Assembly (NCBI GenBank): GCA_964515175.1
Contig: CAZEUR010000001.1
Location: 1-64,000, forward strand
Origin: CAIWGV01 sp964515175
GTDB taxonomy: Bacteria > Pseudomonadota > Alphaproteobacteria > UBA7879 > UBA5542
DNA: 64,000 nt
Direction: 5' to 3'
The translations under genes and the position numbers were made by a program. How positions within the stretch are numbered: the stretch's first letter is position 1; every line of letters begins with the position of its first letter. The notes below the pieces were generated by a model, which was given only the letters and a program-made list of their open reading frames with translations, searched no databases and was not told the origin of the DNA. Positions 7,326-16,519 of the stretch are shown piece by piece.

Positions 7326-7835
7326 TTAAATGAGAGAGTGGTAACGGTGGATGAGGTTTTCATGAAGATCTTTGTATTCTTGCCATACGCTTTCACCCCA
7401 CTTTTTTACCAAGACTTCGTGAGATTTTGAATCTGAAGCTTTTTGGACGTCTTTGATGGTCATCCAGTTTGGATTTTCCTTCTGAGGTATGGCTTGCCAA
7501 TCTCGTTTAATATGAGTTGTTTTGTCGAGGAATTTTAGGATTTCCTTTTGAGAGGCTTCTTTCTCAAACATCAAATAAAGGGCTATGAGATGAAGATTAG
7601 CCGATTGGCGAGCCCGTCTGTCTGTTTGATCCCCTACGTGTTGGGCAGCGTAAGTGTCCACCGTAATCCGATGGACTTTAAAATAGGCTTCATCGTTGAA
7701 TTCTTTGGCCAGTACTTTTCCATAAGATTGCCAACATTCAGTCGTTGACCCAATATAAGGATGTGTTATGGGAAGTTGGCCCCTTTGTGGAAAAGACCCC
7801 CCACATCCTGTACATCTTATAAGATGCTGATTCAT
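7326..7835 (-). CDS. DUF5946 family protein
   Basis: The frame extends to 7880, but the ATG at 7835 (MNQHLIRCTGCGGSFP) matches how this family begins. The protein of about 169 residues has the N-terminal CTGCGG knuckle, HPYIGSTTECWQSYGKVLAKE, and the conserved RITVDTYAAQHVG..TDRRARQSANLHL block of DUF5946. The function of this family is unknown. Its conserved Cys/His/Asp residues hint at metal binding, which is an inference. It faces away from the broken ATPase gene, and its length and spacing look intact. Confidence 0.75.
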   Translation of the reverse strand: MNQHLIRCTGCGGSFPQRGQLPITHPYIGSTTECWQSYGKVLAKEFNDEAYFKVHRITVDTYAAQHVGDQTDRRARQSANLHLIALYLMFEKEASQKEILKFLDKTTHIKRDWQAIPQKENPNWMTIKDVQKASDSKSHEVLVKKWGESVWQEYKDLHENLIHRYHSLI

Positions 7836-7923
7836 AATGCAAAATGATACACTTTTGAGTAGAAAAAAGAAATAATCCAAGGTATCATGAGGGTAGAATT
7901 CACGATTGTCAGGATAAATGGAT

Positions 7924-9079
7924 ATGATCCAACGTCATTTTTACATTCAATAAATAGAGCGTCAGTTTAAAATTCATCAAGTTTGTGCTTTGTTGGGTCC
8001 CCGTCAAAGCGGAAAAACCACATTGGCGCAGCTTTATTGTGAGGCTAATAATATCCCTTTCCATTATCTTGATCTTGAAAACCCTAACGATTTTGAGCTC
8101 TTAAGGAATCCTTTGTTGACACTTGAGTCCTTTAAGGGTCTTATCATTATTGATGAAATACAAAGAATGCCAAGTTTGTGTCCCGCTTTACGTCATTTGG
8201 TAGACCACAAGGAACTACGGTTTTTGATTCTAGGAAGTGCATCTGTTGATCTTGTGAAACATTCTTCCGAAACTCTGGCTGGACGCATAGGACATATCGA
8301 GGTTATGCCTTTCGATCTGACAGAAGTTGGAGATGTGCAAAAATTACTTTATCGGGGAGGATTTCCTAAATCTTTTCTGGCACCTGAAGATGAAGATAGC
8401 TTTAATTGGCGTGAAAACTATATTCGAACATTTTTGGAGCAAGATATTTCTAATCTGGGCCTCCGCATTTCAGCGACAACCTTGCGACGATTTTGGATGA
8501 TGATCGCTCATTGGCATGGTCAAATGATCAATCTGACAGAGATTGGAAAGAGTTTGGGTCTTTCTGCACATACAGTGCGACATTATCTGGAGATTTTGGA
8601 AGGTACTTTTATGATCCGGCTTTTGCAGCCTTGGCATGAAAACATCAGCAAAAGACATATTAAAACTCCCAAAATATACATTAGAGATTCTGGAATTATT
8701 ATGTCTATTCTCAACATTTATAACCAGAAAGGACTTTTGTATTATCCAAGATTGGGGGCTATCTGGGAAGGTTTTGCCCTTGAGCAGATCATCGAAACAC
8801 ATCATTTTTTTGGGAGATAAGGTTTATTTTTGGGGCACTCAGGGAGGTGCCGAACTGGACCTTTTTGTAAATATTAAAAGAAAAAGAATTGGATTTGAGT
8901 TCAAATATACAGAAAAGCCAACCCCTCAAAAATCTCAGTACATTTCTGTAGAAAGCCTAAATCTAGATCATCTCTATATTATTTATCTAGGACAGCATAT
9001 TATTCCCTATGACAGAAAAATCACAGCATATCCTTTATCTCAAAAACAACCTCTTAAACTGCCACCAATCTTTGGGTGA
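7924..9079 (+). pseudogene. Broken AAA ATPase (AAA_14/DUF4143 type)
   Basis: The ancestral frame starts at ATG 7924 (MIQRHFYIQ), meets TAA at 7951-7953, and continues IERQFKIHQVCALLGPRQSGKTT with the Walker A motif. Walker B is LIIIDEIQRMP, and the RTFLEQDISNLG and winged-helix segments are typical of DUF4143 ATPases. A second lesion falls at a run of seven T at about 8806-8812: the first frame ends HHFFGR-stop, while the next frame gives GDKVYFWGTQGGAELDLF, the expected nuclease-like C-terminus. Removing one T restores one frame. Two independent lesions argue for a pseudogene. Its 3' end overlaps the convergent homospermidine synthase gene by 45 bases. Confidence 0.85.
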
Positions 9080-10429
9080 ATTTTCAGGAACTTTTGATTT
9101 CCATCCATAGACTTTTCCTAAGTACGGAGCTGCAATCTCTAACACTCTCTCAAAATCCATATCTTCTGGTTCTACCACTCCTTGGTTTGGATTTTCGAGC
9201 ATCCAGATGAGGCCAGAGATGACCCCCGCTACCACTTGCAAGGAGGTGGCATTACTATTGTGGGGAATAATTTTTCGGACCTCTTCAATGGAGAGGGAAG
9301 ATCCAAACCAATAGATTTCGTTTGTATTCGTGCGCAGGATTAAAGCTCCCAATTCATCTTGACCGGATACAATATCATCCCCCAAAATGTGGCAATCTTT
9401 TGGAATTTCCCAGTTGTTTTTGGAAGCCTGGATCATGGATTTGCAAGCCGCATCGCAAGGGTGGTACACGAAGAGAACGGTGGGCTGGTAGATAATTTTT
9501 CCCTTCTGATCTTTTTCTGTAAAAAACTCCGCAATGGAAAAGGGTTCCGTATGGGGAATGGGGAACCCTTCATAGGCACCCACGCTTGGGACCCAGCTTT
9601 TGGTTTTGACAAGGCCGCTGGAAGTATCCATTTCAAGGGAACGACAGTGGCCCTTTGTGTGGATTTTTTTCTTGATAGAGGAGGGAAAGTTCTCTTCCAA
9701 TGTACCCCAGGCAAAGCCCACTCTTTCCTGGGATTCTTCCACAAAGGCTTGAATGGACCATGTATTAATAAAGGCCTTGGGAATCTTCTTAGGCTTTTGA
9801 GTATCCTTTTCAGCGATGTGGATAGTGGCCACATGAAGTTCTTTTACCGCTCTCACCCAATCGTTTCTGGTTTTGAGAATAGAAAATTGTTGGGGTAGGT
9901 GGGCAAAGGCCAGATCCTGAATAGCTTTTTTGGCAAAATGGGTGATCATGCCAGGATTTGCGCCGTGGCAGAGCACCGCGGTTTTAGAGCCTTTAAAAAA
10001 GTCTCGTTTTTTTAGGACACTTTCCCGGAGCGTTAAAGATTCCACATTAGGCCCTGGCCAAATGTCGTAGCAGGTATCTAAATAATGGCAGTCGAGTTCT
10101 TTGCAGAGGTTAAGGAGGTCCAATGTTCCTACACGGTAGGCCAGATTGATGAGAATATCTCCCGGTTTTAAATATTTTTTTAAGATATGTTTGTAATTTT
10201 TTTTGGAGAGCAGTTCTTGCTGATAATTGCCTGGATGTTCGGGATATAAACCAAAATTATGGATTTTGTCGGATAGGACAGTTACATTTTTTGCATTTAG
10301 GTGCCTGAAGAGAAGCGGTAGTAAGGATGTGGCAATGGTGCCAAATCCTATAATGACAATAGACTTATTATCTAATATATTTTTATCAAATACAGAAATA
10401 GTATTTACCTCTGTTAATACCATTAACAT
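9035..10429 (-). CDS. hss: Homospermidine synthase
   Basis: This enzyme makes the polyamine homospermidine from two putrescines (or putrescine and spermidine) in an NAD-dependent reaction. The 464-residue protein shows an N-terminal Rossmann motif, IVIIGFGTIATSLLPLL, at about residues 24-40. Family landmarks follow: YLDTCYDIWPGP, LCHGANPGMITHFAKKA and HILGDDIVSGQDELG. Homospermidine is a common polyamine in alphaproteobacteria. Two nearby ATG codons (10429, 10423) could both serve as the start and neither has a strong ribosome binding site. The gene is transcribed convergently with the broken ATPase gene. Confidence 0.93.
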   Translation of the reverse strand: MLMVLTEVNTISVFDKNILDNKSIVIIGFGTIATSLLPLLFRHLNAKNVTVLSDKIHNFGLYPEHPGNYQQELLSKKNYKHILKKYLKPGDILINLAYRVGTLDLLNLCKELDCHYLDTCYDIWPGPNVESLTLRESVLKKRDFFKGSKTAVLCHGANPGMITHFAKKAIQDLAFAHLPQQFSILKTRNDWVRAVKELHVATIHIAEKDTQKPKKIPKAFINTWSIQAFVEESQERVGFAWGTLEENFPSSIKKKIHTKGHCRSLEMDTSSGLVKTKSWVPSVGAYEGFPIPHTEPFSIAEFFTEKDQKGKIIYQPTVLFVYHPCDAACKSMIQASKNNWEIPKDCHILGDDIVSGQDELGALILRTNTNEIYWFGSSLSIEEVRKIIPHNSNATSLQVVAGVISGLIWMLENPNQGVVEPEDMDFERVLEIAAPYLGKVYGWKSKVPENSPKDWWQFKRLFLR

Positions 10430-10556
10430 TGTATCAAATTATTTTAATTTCAGAAAGCAGGATTCCACGTCCCGTGGTCGGGCTCTCAATGATGACAGAG
10501 GGAGCTTTCTTGCCCAAATCATTGACACATTTCCTAAAATAGCTTAAGGAATTCCT

Positions 10557-10901
10557 ATGACGCAAGGTATTCAATCCCACTTTTCTATATCTGAGACGGC
10601 AGCGCGGCAGATCCAAACGCTAGTGTCAAAGGAGAAGACTGTCGGCAAAATGCTGCGGATCACCATCCGAGCCGGCGGCTGTTCTGGATTTCAGTACTCC
10701 TTTGATTTAGAGGATAAAGTTGCCCCTGATGATTTGATTTTTGAAAAGAGAGGTGCGAAAGTTGTGATCGATCCTCTTTCTTTTGGTTTTATAAAAGAGG
10801 CCCAGCTTGATTACGTAGAAGAGCTTATGGGGTCCTACTTTACACTCAATAATCCAAACGCCCAAAGTTCTTGCGGGTGTGGTAGCTCTTTTTCGGTGTA
10901 A
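10557..10901 (+). CDS. erpA: A-type iron-sulfur cluster insertion protein (ErpA/IscA)
   Basis: The 114-residue protein has the three cluster-binding cysteines of A-type carriers: C42 in RAGGCSGFQY, and C106 and C108 in SSCGCGSS. It delivers [Fe-S] clusters to apoproteins. AAGGA lies six bases before the ATG. It is followed after six bases by xthA and then murJ on the same strand, an order seen in many alphaproteobacteria. ErpA and IscA cannot be separated with certainty from sequence alone; the gene neighbourhood favours ErpA. Confidence 0.92.
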   Translation: MTQGIQSHFSISETAARQIQTLVSKEKTVGKMLRITIRAGGCSGFQYSFDLEDKVAPDDLIFEKRGAKVVIDPLSFGFIKEAQLDYVEELMGSYFTLNNPNAQSSCGCGSSFSV

Positions 10902-10907
10902 TGTTTC

Positions 10908-11687
10908 ATGAAAATTGCCACCTGGAATGTAAACTCTATCTCTGCCAGGTTTGAGCGTTTTCGGGAATGGATCGAAGAGACGCGTCCTGACGTGGTCTTG
11001 CTTCAAGAAATTAAATGTATTGCTGAAAAGTTTCCTCGAGAGGCCGTGGAAGACATGGGATATAATGTCTTAGTTCATGGGCAAAAAACCTATAATGGTG
11101 TTGCGATTCTTTCCAAATTCCCCCTTGAAGATCCTATTTATAATTTACCAGGAGACCCGGATCCCCAAGCACGGTACCTGGAAGCGTTTACGAGAGATGT
11201 GAGGGTGGTGAGCCTTTATGTGCCTAATGGAGAAGCCCCAGGTACTCAGAAATATGCCTACAAGATGCAATTCTTTGATCGCCTCCGAGATCATGTGAAG
11301 ACGCTTCTGATGCATCCCGAAAAGCTGGTGATGGGGGGAGACTATAATGTGGCCCCAACAGACGCTGATGTGTATAGTCCAGAAGCCTGGCACGAGAATA
11401 TTTTAACGAGCACTCCTGAGCGCGCGCATTTTCAAGGGCTTCTGGAGTCGGGGCTCGTGGATGGAGTTAGAAAACTTCACCCCGAGGATACGGCCCAGAA
11501 TCAAGACTGGTATACTTGGTGGGACTATCGTCAAGGAGCCTTCCACCGAAACTGGGGACTACGGATTGATCACCTGCTTCTCTCTCCCTTGGCAGCGTTA
11601 GAACTTAAAGATGTGGGGATTGATCGGAATTATCGGAAAGGGCTAAAACCCTCGGACCACGCCCCCCTTTGGTGTAAGCTCACATGA
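10908..11687 (+). CDS. xthA: Exodeoxyribonuclease III
   Basis: XthA is the Mg-dependent AP endonuclease and 3' exonuclease of base excision repair. The 259-residue protein has N7 (TWNVNS), E34 (LLQEIKC), the GGDYNVAPTD motif, LRIDHLLLS, and the terminal catalytic SDHAPLWC. The murJ start overlaps its stop by four bases (ATGA). Confidence 0.96.
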   Translation: MKIATWNVNSISARFERFREWIEETRPDVVLLQEIKCIAEKFPREAVEDMGYNVLVHGQKTYNGVAILSKFPLEDPIYNLPGDPDPQARYLEAFTRDVRVVSLYVPNGEAPGTQKYAYKMQFFDRLRDHVKTLLMHPEKLVMGGDYNVAPTDADVYSPEAWHENILTSTPERAHFQGLLESGLVDGVRKLHPEDTAQNQDWYTWWDYRQGAFHRNWGLRIDHLLLSPLAALELKDVGIDRNYRKGLKPSDHAPLWCKLT

Positions 11688-13240
11688 AAAATGGAAAAAT
11701 GAAACTTATTGGATCTGTTCTTTCAGTTGGAGGGTTTACAGTTCTGAGCCGTCTTACGGGATTCTTGAGGGAATCTTTGCAGGCCCATTACATCGGCGTC
11801 AATGTGGTGAGCGACGCTTTAGGTATTGCCATTAAAATTCCCAGTTTGTTTCGGAGAATTTTAGCGGAAGGTGCTTTTAATGCGTCTTTCGTACCAATGT
11901 TCTCGGGCCTTTTGGCAAGTGAAGGGTCTAAAGAAGCGTTAGAGTTTGCGCAAAATGTATTTTCCCTTTTATTTTTGGTCCTCCTAGGTTTGGTAGTGGG
12001 TATTGAGATGTTTTTGCCAGAGCTGATTCCTCTCTTTTTTCGGGGACTTGCGCAGACACCAGAAAGATTGGAGCTGACTGTTCAATTTTCGAAAATAACT
12101 TTTCCCTTTCTTTTTTTCATTTCCTTAACAGCCTTTTTTAGCGGCATTTTAAACTCCTTTGAGCGGTTTATTGCAACCTCTTCATCGCCTGTCATTGGCA
12201 ACCTATTTATTATTGCGGCTTTGGTTTATCTGAGTCCCACAGCTCTTTCTCCTGGATATGCGCTTGCCATGGGAATTTTATGGTGTGGGGCGGCCCAGCT
12301 TTTGTGGGTGTTCATTCCGTGTCAGATCTCTAAGATCCGAATTGTGCCGAAAATTCCTCGTATTACTCCTAATGTGAAGAAGTTTTTAAAAATTCTCCTG
12401 CCCGCAGCCCTCGGATCAAGTGTGGTTCAGATCAATTTGTTTTTGGATATTACCATGGCCTCTTATTTGAAGGTGGGGGGCATTTCTTATATGAATTATG
12501 CGGATCGTTTGGCTCAGCTTCCTTTAAGTGTGATTGGAATTGCTATGAGTACGGTGCTGTTGCCAACGCTTGCGAAACATTTGCGAAAAAACAATCGGGC
12601 TCAAGCACTTGAAGTGCAGACGTTGGCTATTGAGACTTCTATGCTGGCTGCTATTCCCGCCACCACTGCTCTTATTGTTTTGGCTCACTTTTTGGTGGAA
12701 GTTCTCTATGGACATGGAGAGTTCACAGTGGAGAATATTGCACCAACCGCTCGCACGGTTCAGGCCCTAGCGTCTGGGTTGCCAGCATATATTTTGATCA
12801 AACTTTTTACGACTACGTTCTTTTCCAGTGGAGATACAAAAACCCCCACTATTGTTGGGGCCGCGAGCGTTGTGTTGAATGTGACTTTAAACCTTTTGCT
12901 GATTAATTCTTTAGAATATGTGGGACTTGCGTTGGCTACCAGCATTTCTGCCTGGGCTCAAGCCTTTATTCTAGGGTATATTTTGAGGAAAAAAAATCTT
13001 TTAGGATTCACAAAATCTATTCTAAAATTTTTGCGAGATCTGATTATTCCCTATGGAGCCCTTGTCTTGTATTTGGCGTGGGGCGTCCCCCAGCTTGAGG
13101 AATTTTTGAGGGGGCTGAGCCTTGGTTCCGTCTTCATTCTACCTCTCATTTTTTTGATAGGGGCTCTTGTTTATCTAGGCATTGCTTACAAAACGGGTGT
13201 TTTTAGTCCGAAACGGATTCGGAGCTCTTTGAGAGAGTAA
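11684..13240 (+). CDS. murJ: Lipid II flippase MurJ
   Basis: MurJ flips lipid II across the inner membrane for peptidoglycan synthesis. The 518-residue protein is almost entirely hydrophobic, with about 14 membrane segments. It opens with the family hallmark GFTVLSRLTGFLRESLQA. RRILAEGAFNASFVPMF and MNYADRLAQLPLSVIGIAMSTVLLPTL follow. Arg residues in these segments correspond to those lining the MurJ cavity. It overlaps xthA by four bases. Confidence 0.96.
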   Translation: MKNGKMKLIGSVLSVGGFTVLSRLTGFLRESLQAHYIGVNVVSDALGIAIKIPSLFRRILAEGAFNASFVPMFSGLLASEGSKEALEFAQNVFSLLFLVLLGLVVGIEMFLPELIPLFFRGLAQTPERLELTVQFSKITFPFLFFISLTAFFSGILNSFERFIATSSSPVIGNLFIIAALVYLSPTALSPGYALAMGILWCGAAQLLWVFIPCQISKIRIVPKIPRITPNVKKFLKILLPAALGSSVVQINLFLDITMASYLKVGGISYMNYADRLAQLPLSVIGIAMSTVLLPTLAKHLRKNNRAQALEVQTLAIETSMLAAIPATTALIVLAHFLVEVLYGHGEFTVENIAPTARTVQALASGLPAYILIKLFTTTFFSSGDTKTPTIVGAASVVLNVTLNLLLINSLEYVGLALATSISAWAQAFILGYILRKKNLLGFTKSILKFLRDLIIPYGALVLYLAWGVPQLEEFLRGLSLGSVFILPLIFLIGALVYLGIAYKTGVFSPKRIRSSLRE

Positions 13241-13351
13241 GAAATTTCTGCGAAAATCAGCATTTTTTCCTTAATTTTCTCTAGCATCAAATCACCATTT
13301 ATGGTAGAGCTAGAGGATAGTAATTTTGTTAATAATTTAAGGAGATTAAAA

Positions 13352-13528
13352 TTGAAAAAGACATACTCATTGATCGCTTTGGCTTTGCTATGCGTTCTCG
13401 CTAACTGTGAGAAGAAGGCAGAAGATACAGCAGCTGCAACAGCAGCTGAAGAGGCTGCAGCCCCTGCAGCTGATGCTGGAGCTGGTGATGCCGCAGCAAC
13501 TGACGCTGCAGCTCCTGCCGCTGAATAA
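13352..13528 (+). CDS. Tiny alanine-rich lipoprotein, TTG start
   Basis: A TTG at 13352 lies seven bases after a clean AAGGAG (13339-13344) and opens LKKTYSLIALALLCVLANC, a lipoprotein signal peptide with cysteine. The mature part is about 40 residues, nearly all Ala, Asp, Glu and Pro (AAAPAADAGAGDAAATDAA). The frame could extend upstream to an ATG at 13301, but that extension lacks a signal peptide at its start. Function is unknown; it could be a small surface spacer. A terminator follows at 13571. Confidence 0.7.
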   Translation: MKKTYSLIALALLCVLANCEKKAEDTAAATAAEEAAAPAADAGAGDAAATDAAAPAAE

Positions 13529-13570
13529 GTTTTAATCTTATAGTCGATATTTTAAAGTTGGCTATATCTT

Positions 13571-13602
13571 AAAAAGGCTCTCTTTACCAGAGAGCCTTTT
13601 TT
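13571..13602. terminator. Bidirectional rho-independent terminator
   Basis: AAAAAGGCTCTC and GAGAGCCTTTTTT form a long stem around TTTACCA. The A-tract before and T-tract after serve both the small lipoprotein gene (plus) and the UDG gene (minus), whose stop codon lies at its edge. Confidence 0.9.
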
Positions 13603-14296
13603 ATTTGAGAGTTTTTAAAGTATCTTTAATCATTAACACATCCATCCAGACATCTTTTTTCCGAGAAGGGCTGCGTAGCAAATAAGATGGATGGTAAATG
13701 GCAGTCATTTGGATAGGAGATTTGAGTCCTGGGGACATATATTCAAACCATTTCCCCCGGATCTTGGTGATACCTTCTTTGTCCGACAAAAGGGCTTTTG
13801 TGGCAGTCCCTCCCACTAAAATCAAAATCTTTGGATTCACGAGTTCAATGTGACGTTTTATAAAAGGAAGACAGGCAGTAATTTCTTGAGGTGTTGGTTG
13901 GCGATTTCCCGGGGGTCGCCAATTAATGACATTGCTAATGTAGAGGTCTTTCTCCCGATTGAGCCCAATGGACTCAAAAATTCGGGTTAAGAGTTGACCG
14001 CTGAGTCCCACAAAAGGTTTTCCTTGCCGATCTTCTTCAGCGCCAGGAGCTTCTCCCACGAGCATAACCGAGGCACTCGGGCTTCCATCTCCAAAGACGA
14101 GATTCATGGCAGTCTTTTTTAGGTCACATCCCTCGAAATTTTGGAGAGAAAGCTTGAGGTCTTCCAAGGTGGCAGGCATGGATAGACTGGGCGCGGATTG
14201 AGTAAGAGGAGCTGTGGCTTTTTCAAAGCGATTCACGGGGTTTTCTGAGAGTTTTTCGTCGACCCCCAAATCATATAAAAATTTTTCGATTATCAT
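13601..14296 (-). CDS. Family 4 uracil-DNA glycosylase
   Basis: This enzyme removes uracil from DNA. The 231-residue protein carries the active-site motif GEAPGAEEDRQGKPFVG, NVINWRPPGNRQPTPQE, VGGTATKALL and the second motif HPSYLLRS. As in other alphaproteobacterial members, an N-terminal FEGCDLKKTA replaces the usual CxxC pair. The iron-sulfur ligand set of classical family 4 enzymes may thus be incomplete, although other Cys residues are present. The N-terminal region before residue 60 is poorly conserved. It overlaps the M48 protease gene by four bases. Confidence 0.92.
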   Translation of the reverse strand: MIIEKFLYDLGVDEKLSENPVNRFEKATAPLTQSAPSLSMPATLEDLKLSLQNFEGCDLKKTAMNLVFGDGSPSASVMLVGEAPGAEEDRQGKPFVGLSGQLLTRIFESIGLNREKDLYISNVINWRPPGNRQPTPQEITACLPFIKRHIELVNPKILILVGGTATKALLSDKEGITKIRGKWFEYMSPGLKSPIQMTAIYHPSYLLRSPSRKKDVWMDVLMIKDTLKTLK

Positions 14297-15654
14297 AAGA
14301 ATTGATCCGTTTTTGTGGCAGGGTTAGATTCTCGAGACGTGATGTTTTTTAAATCCATGGCCCGCATATAAGTCTTTGTCCCTTTCTTTAAAAAGTTCAA
14401 AGCTCTTAATACCTGCTGATGAGCCTCTTTCCAGTTTTGCAAAATAATTTCTCGTTCTGCGAGACAAAGGGCCATATTCCCCATATCCCCAAGACGTCCA
14501 TAAACGATGGAGAGGAAGTACCAGATGGAGACACTTTCTGTATCAAGGGCTGAGGCTTTTTCCAAAAGACCTCGCGCTTCTTTGAGAAAGTTTTTATCTT
14601 CCATTCCCACAAGAGACTGGGCCAAACTGAACATGAGGAGGGGATTGTTGGGTTTAAGGGCATTTGCTTTCCGGTAGGGGCCGATAGACTCTTTTACTTT
14701 ACCGCTTTCGTAAAGCATTTGTCCTTTCAATTCCCAATAAAACGGATTGCTGGGGTGTTCTTCCAATAACACCTCCAATAGATTGAGGGCTTTTTGGAAG
14801 TCCTTTTGGCGATAAGAGAGAATGCTTTGGGCATAGCGATCAAGTTCTGTGGATCCATTAAACTTTTGAAATCCAATAGCTGGGTTATCTAAGAATGCGG
14901 CAAGTTTTGTGGTCATAATTTTATAGTCATCTAACATCTTTTTAGGTAAAGGTTTTTGGCACGAGTGCCCAATCCAATGCCGGATGGCTTCCACGCGATC
15001 TCGGGTTAAAGGGTGGCTTCGAACATAAGGATCTTGCATGGAAGAGCTTAACAGTTCTTGAGACAATAGTTTTTCTAAGAAATGCTGAAGTCCTTCTGCA
15101 GCCCAGCAAAGTTCATTAAGATATCGGACAGCAGCGAGGTCTGCGGCGGTTTCCTCCGTTCGACTGTGGCTCAGAAAAGCATAGGTACTAGAAATACCGC
15201 CTCCCATGGCAACGGCTGCGCCCACATCTGGGCGTCCCGATAGAACGCCCAAAGCAACCCCTGCAGCAGCGGCCAAGATGCTATGCTTTGTGGCATCAGA
15301 ATGGGCATCCACCAGGCGCACAAGGTGGCGTTCTGCAATGTGTCCTGTCTCGTGGGCGAGCACGCCTAAAACCTGATGAAGATTTTCGGTGGCCAGTAAA
15401 AAGCCTGTGTTGAGGACCATGGTGTGATTAAAGGTGGCTGACGCGTTAATGGTTCGATCCACAATGATAACAAGACGAAGGTCTTTTGGGTTGAGACCCG
15501 CTTTCCTAAAAATAGGATCTAAATAGCTGTGAAGAATGTCTTCAATTTCTGCATCCCGAATAACGGTGCCTGGGGCAAGGGTTGCGGAGGCAGGGGAGGT
15601 GCCCATAAACAGAAGAATTAAAAAAATGTTCAAAAATCTATGCATGTGGGCCAT
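14293..15654 (-). CDS. M48 family metalloprotease with TPR repeats (BepA-like)
   Basis: The 453-residue protein begins with a signal peptide (MHRFLNIFLILLFMGTSPASA, counting from the second ATG). The zinc-protease motif HETGH is at residues 101-105, and the third ligand region is SRTEETAADLAA. TPR units follow from about residue 280 (NPFYWELKGQMLYESGKVKES, NPLLMFSLAQSL). BepA/YfgC proteins of this layout act in the periplasm on outer-membrane protein assembly and degrade misfolded LptD/BamA. That role here is inferred from architecture. It is co-transcribed with the glycosylase gene through a four-base overlap. Confidence 0.92.
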   Translation of the reverse strand: MAHMHRFLNIFLILLFMGTSPASATLAPGTVIRDAEIEDILHSYLDPIFRKAGLNPKDLRLVIIVDRTINASATFNHTMVLNTGFLLATENLHQVLGVLAHETGHIAERHLVRLVDAHSDATKHSILAAAAGVALGVLSGRPDVGAAVAMGGGISSTYAFLSHSRTEETAADLAAVRYLNELCWAAEGLQHFLEKLLSQELLSSSMQDPYVRSHPLTRDRVEAIRHWIGHSCQKPLPKKMLDDYKIMTTKLAAFLDNPAIGFQKFNGSTELDRYAQSILSYRQKDFQKALNLLEVLLEEHPSNPFYWELKGQMLYESGKVKESIGPYRKANALKPNNPLLMFSLAQSLVGMEDKNFLKEARGLLEKASALDTESVSIWYFLSIVYGRLGDMGNMALCLAEREIILQNWKEAHQQVLRALNFLKKGTKTYMRAMDLKNITSRESNPATKTDQFL

Positions 15655-15844
15655 TATACAGGAAATAAAGAAAATGGGGAAATCTTGAGAGGAGACTAAA
15701 GAGTAAGCTCTCAGTGAATCTTAAGAGATTTCCGTAGGTCCTTGCACTATAAAGAAACTCGCATTCCTACGATGGGCGGGTGATTTCCACCCCTTTGTGC
15801 TGAAGCTGAGCTTGCTCATGGTCGCTGTGTGCAGTTTATAGATT

Positions 15845-16519
15845 CTATGAAGGGGTCTTCGACATATATCGATACACCTGATATGTCACGTGAGGGTAAG
15901 CGGGAAAGATTTTGTAGACAGGTTTGTTGTTTTCAAGCAGAGGTTTGAATCCCATTTTTGTGAGGAGGCCGATGGAGGGCTTATTGGTGGGAATTACAAT
16001 GGCTTCGAGCGTTTTGCTTTTATAATATTTTTGATAAAAATCTATCAAATAAGTGGCGAGCGCTGTTCCAACGCCTTGTTTTCGATAGGGAGGCAACAGA
16101 CAAAAGAAGACTTCCCCAAAATCGCCATCTCTTGTGGATCGTTGAATTCCTCCTATTCCAAGAATCTCCTTCCTTTTATTATAGATAAGGAATCCTAAAG
16201 CAAGGCTCGTAGGTTTTTCTCCAATTTTAACCAAGTCGTCGAAGGTTTTCCAACTGGCTACATAATAGGCATAGGTACTGGCAACGATGTTGTCAGGCCA
16301 GGGTTTGAGATCTCGCATGGTGCTTGCGGTATCCGGATCTTGCATCACTTTTTTCATAGACTCTAAAACCTTTGGGCCTTCCGTGAAAGGCACTAGGTCT
16401 ACAATGCTTCCATTTTTAAGGGTCAAGGTCGTCGAATAGTCTTTTGCATAATTTGCAATAGATAGTAAAAATGCAGATGATATAATTAAAATTATTGATA
16501 AAAATCTTTTATTTAACAT
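15845..16519 (-). CDS. GNAT N-acetyltransferase with an apparent Sec signal peptide
   Basis: The 224-residue protein starts MLNKRFLSIILIISSAFLL, a good Sec signal or signal anchor. A GNAT domain of about 170 residues follows: GFLIYNKRKEILGIGGIQ, the acetyl-CoA pyrophosphate-binding loop PPYRKQGVGTAL, and NKPSIGLLTKMGFK. GNATs need cytosolic acetyl-CoA, so an exported one is unusual; it could be membrane-anchored with the domain inside, or be delivered to a host. It overlaps the upstream glycosyltransferase gene by 11 bases and ends the three-gene operon 18822-15845. The substrate is unknown. Confidence 0.8.
   Translation of the reverse strand: MLNKRFLSIILIISSAFLLSIANYAKDYSTTLTLKNGSIVDLVPFTEGPKVLESMKKVMQDPDTASTMRDLKPWPDNIVASTYAYYVASWKTFDDLVKIGEKPTSLALGFLIYNKRKEILGIGGIQRSTRDGDFGEVFFCLLPPYRKQGVGTALATYLIDFYQKYYKSKTLEAIVIPTNKPSIGLLTKMGFKPLLENNKPVYKIFPAYPHVTYQVYRYMSKTPS

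Noticed and set aside
9359..9898. A 179-codon plus-strand frame inside hss
   Set aside because: It is antisense to a clearly conserved homospermidine synthase coding region and lacks start signals.
10434..10616. A 60-codon minus-strand frame between hss and erpA (starts MDLPRCRLRYRKVG)
   Set aside because: It covers the erpA start and its leader, has no ribosome binding site and no recognisable protein pattern; it is best explained as a shadow frame.
15655..15844. Hairpin GGGTG/CACCC and flanking sequence as a riboswitch or third copy of the dispersed repeats
   Set aside because: The stem is short, only a nine-base word (CGTAGGAAT on the minus strand) is shared with the 40.3-kb repeat region, and no conserved structure could be recognised.
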